Positions 25,358 to 38,200 of a DNA stretch of 64,000 bases are shown piece by piece. The position numbers and the translations under genes were made by a program. The DNA lies in the NCBI GenBank assembly GCA_002803225.1, contig NXFV01000052.1:1-64000 (forward strand). The letters run 5' to 3'. Numbering within the stretch: position 1 is the first letter of the stretch; each line of letters begins with the position of its first letter. The notes below the pieces were generated by a model. The model worked only from the letters and a program-made list of their open reading frames with translations, had not been told where the DNA came from and made no database searches. Source of the DNA: Gamarada debralockiae. Taxonomy: Eukaryota; Ascomycota; Leotiomycetes; Helotiales; Hyphodiscaceae.

Positions 25358-26548
25358 GATTGTGAATGAATTTTCGAACACGGATGGTCTCGTGGTGCAG
25401 TTTGCTCTTAGGCTTCGCCTTCGTAATTGGGAGATCAATATTTCTAATCAAGGCATCGAGGAGGGTTGTAATGAGTGAAAAGAGGTTAATATAAAGAAGG
25501 ACGCAGGAATGTTGATGTCAGAAGGTTAGGCTGGGCAGTTTTAGCGAGCCGCGTAGTGCCCTAATCTGGAGCAGTTCCAACAGCGGCAAGTGATCGACAA
25601 AGCCCCCTTTTCTTTTTCGTTCATTTAATCTCACAATCCCCCCAGTTCAAATGAAAACTATCACTTTTTAATCGCTTCGATGTAAAGAGTGGCGTGCCCG
25701 AATGAATTATCACATGCATATCGACTCGTTTCGAGAATACCAAGAAGCAGTCTGAATATCGTATTCGACGCGCTAAATTATGAATTTACGATTTACGAAG
25801 TCCTTGGAAAGCGTTAAAAGTTTGACAGCTACTCCGTAGCTGCAAAGTTGGTTCCTCCGTCTGTGCCGCATGGTGACTGAATTGAGACCTCAAAGCGGGA
25901 AGAGAGGCCCCCACCAGAGCTGAAAGGAGGGTGTAAGGGCACCGAGCTCGCGGTGGCTGAGCCGGGGGTCTTCTTCCACTTCCGGCCTTCAATACTGCAC
26001 CTGCAAATGACCTGCATCTGCATCAAATCGCATCCAGATATTCTCGAAGGATGTTTTCGTGGCGTTCTCTATCTCTTATCCAGCGCTTTCGGATCTTCGT
26101 TGCTCTTACGCAAAAACGCAGTCTGGACCGTGACGCATGATCATGCACTTCATCTTCGATTCCATGCTTCTATCCGAACTGTTGCAAAGTTGGTTCTAGG
26201 TTCTTGTCCGGCGCGTAGGAAAGATGCATTTATTGCTTCTGATTGCGTCTTCTGCGCCGGTGAGGTGCATAGGATAAGTGCGACATCAACTGATTGGCGT
26301 TTGGAAGAGAATCATTCGTACTCACAGCCAAGGTCGTTGAAATGTAGCTCCCTCCTGAATTTGGTGGTCTGCCCTGTTTCCCTATTTGTCAATGGCATTC
26401 TTAGTTTATTTTTTCTTTTCGCTTCCTCAGTATCATTCTTATGGATCTTCTCTGCTGAGAGTTAACAGTAGTAACAAAGAGTAAATCCCCGTTCTAATAC
26501 TTCTTATCATCCTGCTGGCTGTGGAGTTGATGAGCTGCCTGCGCCAAA
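25358..26548. promoter_or_regulatory. Shared divergent promoter region, P450 / ABC transporter
   Basis: The 1.2 kb between the two start codons must contain both promoters. No gene is seen in it. I could not single out a specific operator with confidence. Confidence 0.4.
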
Positions 26549-29500
26549 ATGGGCAAAGCAAACGTTGCAAACAAAATACGCGAGATTCGCGACGACGACA
26601 CGCCAATTTTCGCGACTTCAGCTTCTTCCTCAACTCCGCAATACCACTGCGATGAGAAGCATCACGATGCAGCAACCACATTACCACTCAATTACTCCTC
26701 GTCCCATGGTACTCCAAACGAGGATGGGAAACTCTACGAATCGTCGACTAATTCCAGTCTAGATGGATTCCAAAATCCTTTCCTCGAAGTACCCAAAGGT
26801 ACCACTCTAGACCCGGCGAGCGAGAATTTCAGTGCTAGAGCATGGATCTCAAATCTTGCTGGTTTCACCTCGAAAGATCCCAAAAGATATCCGCCCAGAA
26901 CCGCAGGCATTTCATTCAAGAATTTAAATGTCTTTGGATTTGGCAGTCCAACCGATTACCAGAAAACCGTTGGAAATGTTCCCTTGGAGATTGGTGGCCT
27001 CTTCCGTTGGATGATGGGAACTGGAAAGCATCGAATCCAAATTCTAAAGGATTTCGATGGCTTGGTCAGACCTGGAGAGATGTTACTCGTCCTGGGACGT
27101 CCAGGGAGTGGTTGCTCGACTCTTCTTAAAACAATATCATGTGATTCGCACGGGCTTCTTGTCGATTCGGACTCAAAAATCAACTATCAAGGAATATCGG
27201 CAAAGCGAATGTAGGTAACGCTTCGGAGTAATTCAATTGCTATTCTATGGAATTTCACGACTTCTACTACCAAATTTTGCTCGGAAAGAGATATCTTCGA
27301 GTAAAATTATTATTCAGAACTCCTGAAATCCGTTTCAGTCCCGCCCCTACTTCTTCCCTTATTAAGGATATACTGACTCCGAGATCTTACAGGCATAATC
27401 AGTTTCGCGGCGAGGCTATCTACATGGCCGAGACAGATGTTCATTTTCCACATCTCACAGTCGGTCAGACTTTGTTGTTCGCTGCCAAAGCTCGAGCACC
27501 ACGTGACTTTACTTTCCCTGGAGTCACGAAGGAAATGTACGCCCAACATATGAGAGATGTTATTATGGCCACATTTGGTTTGAGCCATACGATGAACACC
27601 AATGTCGGTTCTGACCTCGTCAAGGGCGTCTCTGGAGGCGAGCGGAAACGGGTCAGTATCGCGGAAGCTGCTCTGAGCGGCAGTCCTTTGCAATGTTGGG
27701 ACAACAGCACTCGGGGCCTTGACAGCGCGAATGCACTAGAGTTTTGCAAGACAGTGAAGCTTTCAACAGAATTTGCAGGTGCAACAGCGTGCGTGTCGCT
27801 CTACCAGGGATCCCAAGGCGCGTATGATGTGAGAAGATCTAGGTCTCTACATTGCTTCAGCCATTCTGACGCTTGATAGGTTTTTGATAAAGTCACGGTT
27901 TTGTACGAAGGCCGACAAATATTTTTCGGTCCTTGCAACGCGGCCAAATCCTACTTCACCGACATGGGCTTCGAATGTGCTCCTCGCCAAACCACTGCGG
28001 ATTTCTTGACGTCCTTGACGAATCCAGATGAGCGATTGATCAAACCAGGCTTCGAGAACAAGACACCGCGCAGTGCAGATGAATTTGCAATTGCTTGGAA
28101 GTCCAGCCAAGAGTATGCAAATTTGATGTCAGAAATAGACGCATTCAATGCGGCCTATCCAATTGGTGGGAAGTCAGTCGATAACTTCGTAGCCTCGCGA
28201 AGGGCGCAGCAAGCAAAACAGCAGTGAGTTGTTATGCCTTTGTTTACTCCTAATTTTGCTGACCATTTCACAGGCGAGTTCAATCGCCATACACACTCTC
28301 TGTGTATCAGCAAGTGATGCTCTGCGTTGAACGCGGCTTTCAACGATTAAGAGGTGATGCCAGCGTCACGATCTCAGGAGTGATCGCAAACAGCATTATG
28401 GTGCTTGTCGTGGGTATGATCTCAATCTAAACACCTCGCCTTACTTCCGTCACTGATCGTACTAAGGGAGCGTTTTCTACAACCTGAAAGACAACACATC
28501 CAGCTTCTACAGCAGAAGCGTGTTGCTGTTCTTTGCGATCCTTCTCAATGCGTTCGCCAGTGCACTCGAGGTGCCATCTTCATCCTCTAGAGATACATTT
28601 AATCGCTAACATTTGTCCCTAGATTATCATTCTCTATGCGCAAAGACCTATCGTGGAAAAGCATGCCAGATATGCGTTGTATCATCCATTTGCTGAAGCA
28701 ATATCATCAGCTCTCTGCGACATGCCATACAAGATCTGCAACTGCATTTCATTCAACCTCATTCTCTATTTCATGACCAATCTTCGCCGCGAGCCGGCAG
28801 CATTTTTCATCTTCCTGGCGTTCTCATTCTTCACAACACTGGCCCTCTCGATGGTATTCCGAACCATTGGTGCCGCATCTCGATCGCTTGTCCAGGCATT
28901 ATCCCCAGCTGCTATCTTCATCCTAGCCTTGATGATCTACACTGGCTTTGTCATTCCACTTGACGACATGGTTCCTTGGTTTCGCTGGATCAATTACGTT
29001 GACCCAATCGCCTATGCATTTGAGAGCCTCATGATCAATGAATACGATGGCCGTTACTTCGACTGTGGAAACTTTATCCCTGTAGGACCTGGGTACTCTG
29101 ACGTTGACGGCCTCAATCACATTTGTGCCACCGTTGGAGCAGTGGCTGGATCGAGCGTTGTTTCTGGAACGGATTATATCAAGTTGAGTTTCAATTATGA
29201 GAGCTCGCATCTGTGGCGGTAGGTTGCGACATATTTGTTGCGATCAACTCGACTCACGTGAACCAGGAACTTTGCAATCATCGTTGCGCTCATGACGTTC
29301 TTCACCATCACCTACTTGACTGCTTCCGAAATTGTCACAGCAAAAAAACCTAAGGGAGAGGTTCTTCTTTTCAGACGCGGCCACGGACCGACTTTAAAGG
29401 CTAAGGTAGATCTGGAGAGCTCTTCTCAATCACTGAAACAAAATGAATCAATCGTTGAAGTGGCTCCGCAAAAGTTATCAGGTACTATCCAGAAACAGAC

Positions 29501-31915
29501 TTCTATCTTCCAATGGAAGAATATCTGCTACGATATCCAGATAAAGAAGGAGGAGCGCCGCATTCTGGATCGTGTTGATGGTTGGGTTAAGCCAGGGACG
29601 CTTACTGCTCTTATGGTAAGCCCCCTTTCTCGTTGTTCTGGTTTTCGTATCTTTGTTTCTCCCATCCTCTCCAGTCTGTACCTGCCCCATTTGCCACCTT
29701 TTTTCCAGGATGCCCTGAGTTTGAATGCTTGAGCTGAGCTAATCCCATTGATCAGGGCCCTTCTGGCGCAGGGAAAACCACTCTTTTGGATGTTCTTGCG
29801 ACTCGGGACACTATTGGCGTGGCTTCCGGCGAGGCTCTCGTCGATGGCCGTCACCGCGATATCTCTTTCCAGCGCAAGACTGGCTACGCTCAGCAACAGG
29901 ACATCCATCTTGAAACCACAACTGTGAGAGAAGCACTGCGCTTTAATGCTATCATGCGGCAGCCATCGAGAGTAAGCAGGAAAGACAAGCTGGCTTACGT
30001 CGAAGAAGTCATCAAATTACTTGGCATGGAAGCTTACGCGGATGCAATCGTCGGTGTCCCAGGAGATGGTAGGTCCTCCACAGAATTCTCGAGTTTGATC
30101 GCTAACTTTTACTGAAGGGTTGAATGTTGAGCAACGGAAAAAATTGACGATTGGCGTGGAGCTAGCGGCGAGACCCCAACTACTACTTTTCCTCGATGAA
30201 CCCAGTTCAGGTCTGGATTCTCAGACCTCCTGGACTATTCTCAACCTACTTGAGACCCTCATTTCACACGGTCAGGCTATCCTTTGTACAATTCATCAAC
30301 CATCTGCCATGCTGTTTCAGCGGTTCGATCGTCTTCTGTTCCTCGGACCTGAGGGAAAGACGGTCTACTTTGGTGAAATTGGACAGGGCTCATCGACTAT
30401 CACTAGTTACTTTGAGCGCAATGGGGCGAAGCCGTGCCCTCCTGATGCCAACCCAGCAGAATGGGTCATGGAGACAATTGGATGTACGCCAGGTTCCCAC
30501 AGCGATATCAATTGGCCTGAAGTATGGCGCCACAGCCCCGAGTTCGCGCAGGTCCATCGAGAACTCGATGAGATGGAGTCCAAGCTCAAACAAAGCTCAA
30601 TGATTAGAAATGCTGACAAGTCTGACTATCGTGAATTCGCGGCTCCTTTTACGGTTCAGCTGTGGGAATGTTTCAAGAGAGTCAATTCACAATACTGGCG
30701 CACACCATCGTATATCTACTCAAAGACTGCTTTATCAATCCTGACTGTAAGTTCTCAATCTTCAATATACATCCAACAATGACATAGCTGAAACTTTCCA
30801 GGCACTCTTCCTCGGATTCTCCTTCTACAAAGCAAACAACAGTCTCCAGGGACTTCAAAACCAGACATTCAGCGTCTTCATGCTTCTGTAAGTAGACTAC
30901 CCAACTCAATCGCCTATTCAAGATGAATTGCTGACTCGACCTTCAGAACAATGTCCTCCAATTTTGTCCCTCAAATCCTACCCAACTTCGTCACTCAAAG
31001 ATCCATCTACGAAGCTCGCGAACGTCCGGCAAAGACCTACTCTTGGCAGGTGTTTCTGCTCTCCAATATTCTCGTCGAACTCCCTTGGAACACTCTCATG
31101 TCCGTCTTCGTTTTCGTCTGTTGGTACTATCCAATCGGGTTTTATCGCAATGCAATCCCAACAAATGCTGTCGCCGAGAGAGGGGGCACGATGTTTTTGT
31201 TAATGTGGGTATATATGATGTATACGAGTACCTTTGCCCATATGATCCAAGCGGGCGTAGAGCTCGCGGAGATGGCGGGGAACTTTGCCAACCTGTTATT
31301 TATTTTCTCGTTGGTCTTTTGCGGGTGAGTCATCCTCTTTCGTCGCAAACAAAATGCTAATTTCTCTGCTTGTGAAGTATCCTCGCAACCCCAACCGCTC
31401 TTCCCGGCTTCTGGCTCTTCATGTACCGCGCATCTCCTTTTACCTACCTCATCTCCGCCATCCTCTCCGTCGGACTCGCCAATACCTCCGTAACATGCTC
31501 CGCCATCGAGCTCCTTCATTTCAATCCCCTCCCCAACACAACATGCGGTTCCTACATGGCACCCTACATCGAATTCGCAGGCGGTTATCTCACCAACCCT
31601 TCTGCAGTAGACAATTGCGAGTTCTGCGCCATGGCCGACACAAATACTTTCCTCGAAGCATTGAGCAGCAAATATGATGATCGATGGAGGAATTTTGGAA
31701 TTCTTTGGATATATGTTCTAGTTAATGTTGTTTTGGCGATTGGATTGTATTGGTTGGTTAGGGTGCCGAAGAAAGGGAGGAAGCAGAGGGTTGAGCAGGA
31801 GGAGGTTGTGGTTGCGAAGGAGGGGAAGTCTGTCGGTACAATCGCTGTTACAGTGAGTGCCACAAAGTTTGAGCCACTTGCCCTTTTTACACCAAAACTT
31901 AGCGAGAATACTTAA
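26549..31915 (+). CDS. PDR-type (ABCG) full-size ABC transporter
   Basis: Twelve exons: 26549-27210, 27393-27828, 27880-28223, 28274-28413, 28467-28570, 28623-29218, 29267-29615, 29756-30068, 30118-30746, 30802-30887, 30947-31324, 31378-31915. All junctions keep the frame; 1524 residues, the normal size. The layout is NBD1-TMD1-NBD2-TMD2. NBD1 has the fungal PDR-type degenerate Walker [10 protein letters not shown] (Cys for Lys, 183-191), signature [10 protein letters not shown] and degenerate Walker B ..CWDN. NBD2 has the canonical Walker [10 protein letters not shown] (878-886), the atypical signature NVEQRKKLT and Walker [14 protein letters not shown]. This asymmetry is normal for PDR pumps that export drugs or lipophilic metabolites through the plasma membrane. 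Oddity: codons from about 1504 to the stop lie inside a transposon-like element (see 31851-32324). Confidence 0.92.
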
Positions 31916-32324
31916 ACTTTTAGCAATACTAGCAACATTTACTATAAAACCTATAGAACAGAAGCTTTTGATTCGATCAATTTGCGAAATACTACGTATT
32001 CATATTTAGCATATCCTTTGTTATAGTCGTACAGTTAGAGCATAAGTTAGGAGCTTGAGCGAAAATCGTTATTTTGCACTAAAATACGCGAAAATTCCTT
32101 ATCGAAAATCAAGGTCATAATAAAATTAATTGTTTAGTATATAGAACGTTAATTAAAACACTATTCTTTTAAAAAATAATTGAATAAGTTCTAATTAAAC
32201 TATGTTTAAGATGTCTTTAATTATATAAGCTTAAAGCTAAAGTTATAAGCTCTTGAAAAGTGGGCAAAATCGTCGTTTTTGGTGGGGTTTTTGTAAAGTG
32301 GCTCAAACTTAGTGACACTTACTG
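31851..32324. mobile_element. 474-bp MITE-like element with TA target duplication
   Basis: The element begins CAGTGAGTGCCACAAAG at 31851, and its right end at 32324, read on the other strand, begins CAGTAAGTGTCACTAAG. The inverted ends match over about 26-29 bases with three differences and are each bordered by TA (31849-31850 and 32325-32326), the target of Tc1/mariner elements. The interior is AT-rich and non-coding. The left end supplies the final 20 codons and stop of the ABC transporter. The tandem copy near 33922-33970 aligns without gap across the insertion point and lacks the element. Confidence 0.8.
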
Positions 32325-32781
32325 TAAGAGTAGTTGTATGAAGAGGGCTTTCTGCTTTTTGTGAAGCGAGATGGTTGTCTAGCTTGCAGGCTAAGGAAGA
32401 CTTATGGCAGTTATGTTTATATGCTGGCGTTGCGGAGCATTGAGATTAGACCTGAAATCGAATCGCTCAATTCATCAATTCAGTTTAACAAGTGAGATTA
32501 GCAAATTAATTTTCGTCAATGAGTCAACACAATTACAGAGTATGATGTATTATGAAGATCCTCTTGATCTTAGCTATGTATTGCTCATTTATAAATCGCC
32601 CAGTAGCTGTAATTGCACCACCCTGAGCTGAATCAAACCGCCGAGGCTGTGCAAGCCACCACACTTCTCAAACGAAGAAGCAATGAATTTATTTACTCTT
32701 CGGACCTCTAGTCCGATGGTTCCCCCCTCTCTCTCCTGAATAATCATAACTATCTCATCCCCACTACACCATACAGCCATT

Positions 32782-33818
32782 ATGACGAGCAAACCAGCCA
32801 TGGCAGCACCACAGTGCGCGACCAGTACATTGTCTCTTCCACGACAGCCTCGTCCAGCTTCCCGGAAAGTCCATGCATCTTTTACTCGAAGCCATTCCCC
32901 TAGAGTCTACGATTTATCCCAATCATCACTGCCTGCTCCACAGGCTAGTCTTCAGCATTCGAAGTCAATCTCTTCAGAGGATCTCGAGATCTCAAAAGGG
33001 AAGGGGCAAAGTGTAAGACATCAGAATCGTCGCCTGGGCCTATACTTGAACTTATCCAACACCGTTCTCGGAGTGACAGGGCTGGCTTCGGCACTGTGCT
33101 TTGGTGTGACCACAGTCGCCCAGAGTAACATGGCGAATGAAGAAGCAAAGAGGGCAAATGACATTGCGTACCAGTCATTGCTGCTGAGTGGACTCAGCAC
33201 TTGTCTTCAATTTTCCGATTCTCAAGTATGGGCTTCTGCCTCTTAGTGAAAATAAAGCCGGTTACCCGAGGGTATTGCTAACCCGGGTCCAAGATAATAC
33301 AAAACTCTGTGTGGTGTAAGAAGTCCAGCGGCTTCAATTTCGACAGTATCTGGCAAGGTACCATGAATATGGATATATCTTGGACCGCCACTCCCACTTC
33401 TGCTTCCACTTTTGCTCCCACTGCCTCGGCGAGATCAACTCCAATATTCGCTATCGGCCTGTTGAAAGTCCCACCAAGTGTCAACATTACTCCGACACCC
33501 GCCACCGGCACTAGGGCTTTCCTTCAACTTAGAACTACTTACTGGAATACAAATAACTCAGGTGTTGGGACTCTGCTGTTTTCAGTCCTAGCGTCTGTGA
33601 TTGCCTTCATTCTGTCGTTTACTGATCGCGGTTTTGGAGGGCCGAGATCTAAGATTGTATGGAGAATCGTCAGACTTCAGAAGTGGAATAGGAGTTTTTT
33701 TGCGGTGTTGGTGTGCTTCGTTGCGGGTTATCAGATACTAATTTGGATGGGTAAATTGAGGCTTCCTTTGATCGAGCGGAAGTGGGAGAACGTTGCTGCG
33801 GTTGACTCGTACGGTTGA
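32782..33818 (+). CDS. Predicted membrane protein, unknown function
   Basis: Two exons, 32782-33225 and 33321-33818 (intron GTATGG..TAAG, phase 0); 313 residues. The first 75 residues are Ser/Pro-rich and probably cytoplasmic. Three hydrophobic stretches follow: about 85-110, 225-243 and 270-288. The segment between the first and second is rich in Ala, Pro, Ser and Thr. A short conserved stretch, NxEAKRxND..QSL, is shared with the decayed copy at 34285-34878. No enzyme motif is visible and I know no named family. It lies directly downstream of the ABC transporter in the same direction but separated by the MITE, so any functional link is speculative. The first ATG (MTSKPAMAAP) was used; a second lies seven codons on. 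Confidence 0.6.
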
Positions 33819-33904
33819 GAACTAGACCGCCACACTATTTCTAGAGCGTCATTTGGAAGCAACCACAATCACAAAATGGAAAGAAAAGTTGGTATGATAT
33901 GCCG

Positions 33905-34990
33905 GTTTTGCCTCTAGGTGAGGATCTGTTGGGACGATTGCTACGAAGAGCAGTTGTATGAAGAGGACATTTTGCTTTTTGGGAAGTGAAATAATTGTTT
34001 ACCTTACGAGCCGAGGAGGTTTACTTCGTTCATAGGTGTATTGCGACGACGCTTAGGCTAATGCAGGAGTTATTGGGCATTGGTCCACTGGCTAGTACTG
34101 AACCCTTTGGCGGTTTTTGAATTTTAAAACCTTATTGATTGCGGTTCCTCTGTGATTGGTCAAGCAGTACCGACCTGGGATACATCATTTGACAGCGTTT
34201 CATCACGAGTGAGGCTGAGCAACCGTCAGGCAGAGGAAAAGACTCGGCAATGTTCTTCGCTCAAGTATCTCCATCTTCTCGTTCATGTTCAGTAACTCAG
34301 GACAGCGCCACAGTCGCAGCCTCATCTTCGACCTGGATCTCTGGAACACGATCCTTGGAATAAACGGACTCGCAGTGGCCACATGTTTCGGCGTCATCAC
34401 CATCGTAGAAAGCAATACCGTGAATAAAGAGGCTAAGAGACCCAATGATAGCGCGTTTCAATCATTGATGTTGAGTAGATTTGCCACTTGCGCTCAGTTT
34501 GATAACTCGCCAGTAAGGCACTCCCTGGTTCGAACATATGCTCGAGCTGTAGTCTTAAGAACTTGATGATGCAAAACTCGACCTAGTGCGAAAGCTTCAC
34601 GAAATTCGATTTCGACAGCTTCTGGATCCATGACGTTGCAGCTACCAAATCCAGTTTTGCGAGCCTCAGTCTCCGCGATACGAAGTGCCGCATATTGTTG
34701 CGGGGGTTGGCTCCTCTTTCCGGCATACGATTCCGAGCGCTTCTGGGACCTTTCGATACCATCCACACCCAACGAGTGCCTTGCCAGTTACGCTCAGCAT
34801 TCACCATTCCCACCACCGTTCGAGCTCATGGGTCAGCTCCCATACCACTGCCGGCACATATCCTGGTTCCTTTCATAACGAGTGTCGTGACCTGGGAACT
34901 CCCGCGGCTGAAGTTGAGGAAAGAGCCGTTCGAGGCTGGAAAGTGGGGCGATGGTTTGCTCGTATTCTTGGCTCTGTTCTCTGATGTGTA
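33905..34990 (+). pseudogene. Tandem copy 2 of the membrane-protein gene, decayed
   Basis: The frame from 34285 matches residues about 80-150 of the upstream gene (LDLWNTILGINGLA, then a NKEAKRPNDSAFQSLMLS-type run). It is interrupted at about 34512-34570, and homology resumes near 34598 with a FDSFWIHD-type stretch. The first 75 codons of the parent are not found in frame. Upstream, 33922-34020 matches the sequence that follows the MITE in copy 1. The copy looks non-functional, although a short spliced product cannot be excluded. Confidence 0.6.
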
Positions 34991-35281
34991 CTAGAGCATC
35001 AGATGATTGTCAGGCTTATTGAAATCGGTTCACATTTTGAGAAGTGGTGGAAGAGTTGAGATGGTGAAGCATAACGTGGATTCATCTAGTTGAAAATAGG
35101 GGAAGGGGACTTTTTTTGGGCAACTAGAACGCTTGTGGAGGAGTTCAATGGATTTGCTTTGTTCCAATGGCATAAACAATTCAAAGATTCATATCCTATT
35201 TCGTGTCATTTGAGACAGAACACTGGCTTTTATAAATGTTTCTGGTAAAAGCACCCTTTGGCAACTATCATTCTTTTCCTT

Positions 35282-38200
35282 TCAAGGTCTGACTACCACC
35301 CATTCGTCGTCAACTTTCGCTTTATTTGCAGACTGTTCTGCAAGTATCACCTGTGCCATCGACACGGTCGGGCAATCTAGAACTCCAATAGCTTTGACCA
35401 TATACTCATCCGTCCACCATTGACCCGACGCTATTCAAGACGTTAGCATTCTATCCCAACATAACATACATATTCGTTGTAAGAGAGGGCACTCACATCT
35501 CCAACTATCCGGATTACAACCGAAGAGCCCATCAGGCAGGTGAATATGTCCAAAAGCATTATATCGATTCCCAAACGCAGTAATGGCGATTCTATGTACG
35601 CCCTCATCAAACCTTCCGAGCTCGAGAGTGTGTGGCTGGAATGCGATTCGACCGAGTTTCTTCTTAGTCGTTCTGCTAGTAACTGTGAGGACGGGCGATG
35701 AGAACTTTGGCACTGAAAGTGTGATTTTCGACTTGGGCTGAGCCATTGGGACGGAAATGTTGCAATTGTAAACGACGTTCCCGGCGTAAAAGGGGAGGCC
35801 TTGAGTAGTGATGTCGCCCCATGTCAATTTCTTGTGTTCCAGAGGCTGGAGAAGGGCGCCAGCACCTCCGCGAAGCGTAATCTTAAAAATTCCCAACAAA
35901 TATAATCGCTCGATGTTGGTGAGTATGCCAAATGAGAAGATAATTGTGAAAACATTTTGGCCAGCCTTGATACTTTCCCCAGGTATAGGCACTGTCTCGA
36001 TCGCCTCATCGACCCACCATGTTCGCTCATCATTGGTTTGGCGAGGGATCTCAATATCGTTGAGATGGATTTGCATCCATTCCATGGGTTCAAGTGCCAG
36101 TTGCGTAGGCTCGGTGATAGTGAATGCTGACTCGAACGTAAAACGAAGAGTCACAACTCCCTTTGAAGTTCTTTCGGATGGAGCGATGGCCCAGGGCTGT
36201 TTCCATTCCGTGCCTTTGAGTGGAAGATTCAGACGTTTCCGGATGAGGTTGTCGATTTTGAGGACTTCGGTAACAGGATTCCAGGCTTCATCGTCCAGCT
36301 TGTATTCTGCGTAATCTAGCATCAGGACGTTGGGTTCAGTGAGCTCGACACTTTCGAGTTTTAACTCGGAGCTTGACGTCATCTTCCCTACTAATCCGTT
36401 GGGGTCAGGGGAACCTTCGTGCAGATCCAGAGCTCGAGATATCTCAGTGGACGGCCATAGACGAAGCAGAAGACTCGCACAGCCTTCGAATTTGTAGGGG
36501 AAGGTCGTCCATCCATCAGCCGTATTACTGTCAAGATAACTTTCTTCTCCTGTGAAGGTATCCAAGGTCCTGACTTCCCAAGTTCCCTTCAGTTGAACAG
36601 TAGTGCTGATAGCCGTGTTGCGGTCAGTGTTGCAAATGAAGACGAAGCGTTCATAACCATCTTGTCGCATCTGATACAACAGCTTGTCCGTAGGAGGACC
36701 GCCATTTGACGATATTCGAAGTTCCCTGAATACCTCCACAGCATCTAGAACGGTTTGCTTGCTCCAGAAGACGCTTTTGCTGTGTTCAATTGTTGGCGCT
36801 GATCGAGGAACTTCCGCATCCACCAGATTAGGAGCGCTACCTGCAATGATGACAGTGCCACCATTCTTGGCAAAGTCCCCTAAGATCTTTAGTGTAGAAG
36901 ATCTAATCGTTAGAAGATTCGGAAGGATGATAACGTCGTATTCGCAGTGTCCAACGGCCAGCTGCCCTTTCGGCCCTTTCTTGTGCTGCCCTGGAAGAAG
37001 ACTTTCTGATATAAAGTCGAAATCTATGAGTCCATGCAACAGCCAGTTCGTAAGATCCTCAAATGCTCGATCACGAATGGGCGCTTCATCTCCTCCGTTT
37101 GGCCCGAAACACAGCCAATAGCTCTCGATAGGATGAATGACTCCAACGCGGGTGACAGCCTTGCCTCGAGTCATTGCAACGCCGACTCTGGCAAAATGGT
37201 CTTCGATGTGTCCGTACTCTTTATACCATGGGCTTTGGTAACCGATACTAGCTGGGTAGTCTCTTTTGCCTTCACCCGCCATGCTCACCCAAGCGAGATG
37301 ATGAACTCGGAAGGTGATCCCGAGAGCAGCTTGCCAGTCCCCGCAGCCTTTGTGTCCCTCGAACGTAAAGTACCAGTGCGTAACCCCATAGATTTCAGAC
37401 ATTGTACCGCGGATGCCCTTCTGTCGAGCTACACTGGAAGTCTGCTTCGCTGTGTTATACTCCACTCCATCCACTAGCAAGTCCATACCAGGCATTCCCA
37501 TGTTTCTGTAGCAGCGCATTGCCTCCCCAAGTGCCGTTGTTTGAGAGTGCAGGGTTGACTCTTCCATCATGTGTCCGTCCAGAAAGAGGTTGTTGTCTCG
37601 ACACCACTTTCCTATCTGGTCCACGTGGGCTGTCACAAGTCTCTCACATACTGTAGAACGAGAGTTAGCCATCAGTAATTGCTTTTGGAAGATTCTGCGG
37701 TTCCTGAGTAACTCACCGTGATCATGATACCGCCAACGAGTAACACTGGACTTCCCTCCCGGGAGATTCCAGACTAGTTCTGGTAAATTCTCGATGAGAT
37801 CAGCTGAATACTTCTTGCTGAAACTCTGGGCCAGATCGGAAGTCCATGGGAACACAACTTCGCCAGATAGCCACGGGCTTGACAGTTGAGTCTTCCTCTC
37901 GAATTGAGGCTCGTCCGTGAAAATGCAAGGAATAACAGAGCCAAATTTGTCTCCGACTTTGGCTTTGTAGACCTCATGGGTAATCTTGATAAAGTGAGCC
38001 ATTGCTTCCTCGCTCAAAGTATCGACATATGTCTGTCCATTGAACCATGGTGATCCGGCATTCGTCGCTATATAAGCATACCACATATTTGTGCCTGATT
38101 CGCCTTCCTTCAGTCTTCGGCTGGATTTCAGCGATCCATTCCCGTCCAATGTGACATCGTAGGTAGCTAAAAGATGCCTACTCGGAGGAGATGAATATTT

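Larger units (their letters stand above)
31820..33850 (+). repeat. Tandem segmental duplication, copy 1
   Basis: Covers the 3' end of the ABC transporter, the MITE and the membrane-protein gene at 32782. After removal of the MITE, 31824-31848 plus 32325-32348 align base for base with the stretch near 33922-33970, and the protein gene matches the degraded frame at 34285. The outer borders are approximate. Confidence 0.6.

Noticed and set aside
26549..27210. Treating the ABC transporter as several broken half-transporter fragments
   Set aside because: All eleven intron junctions have GT..AG ends and keep the frame, giving one full-length 1524-residue pump.
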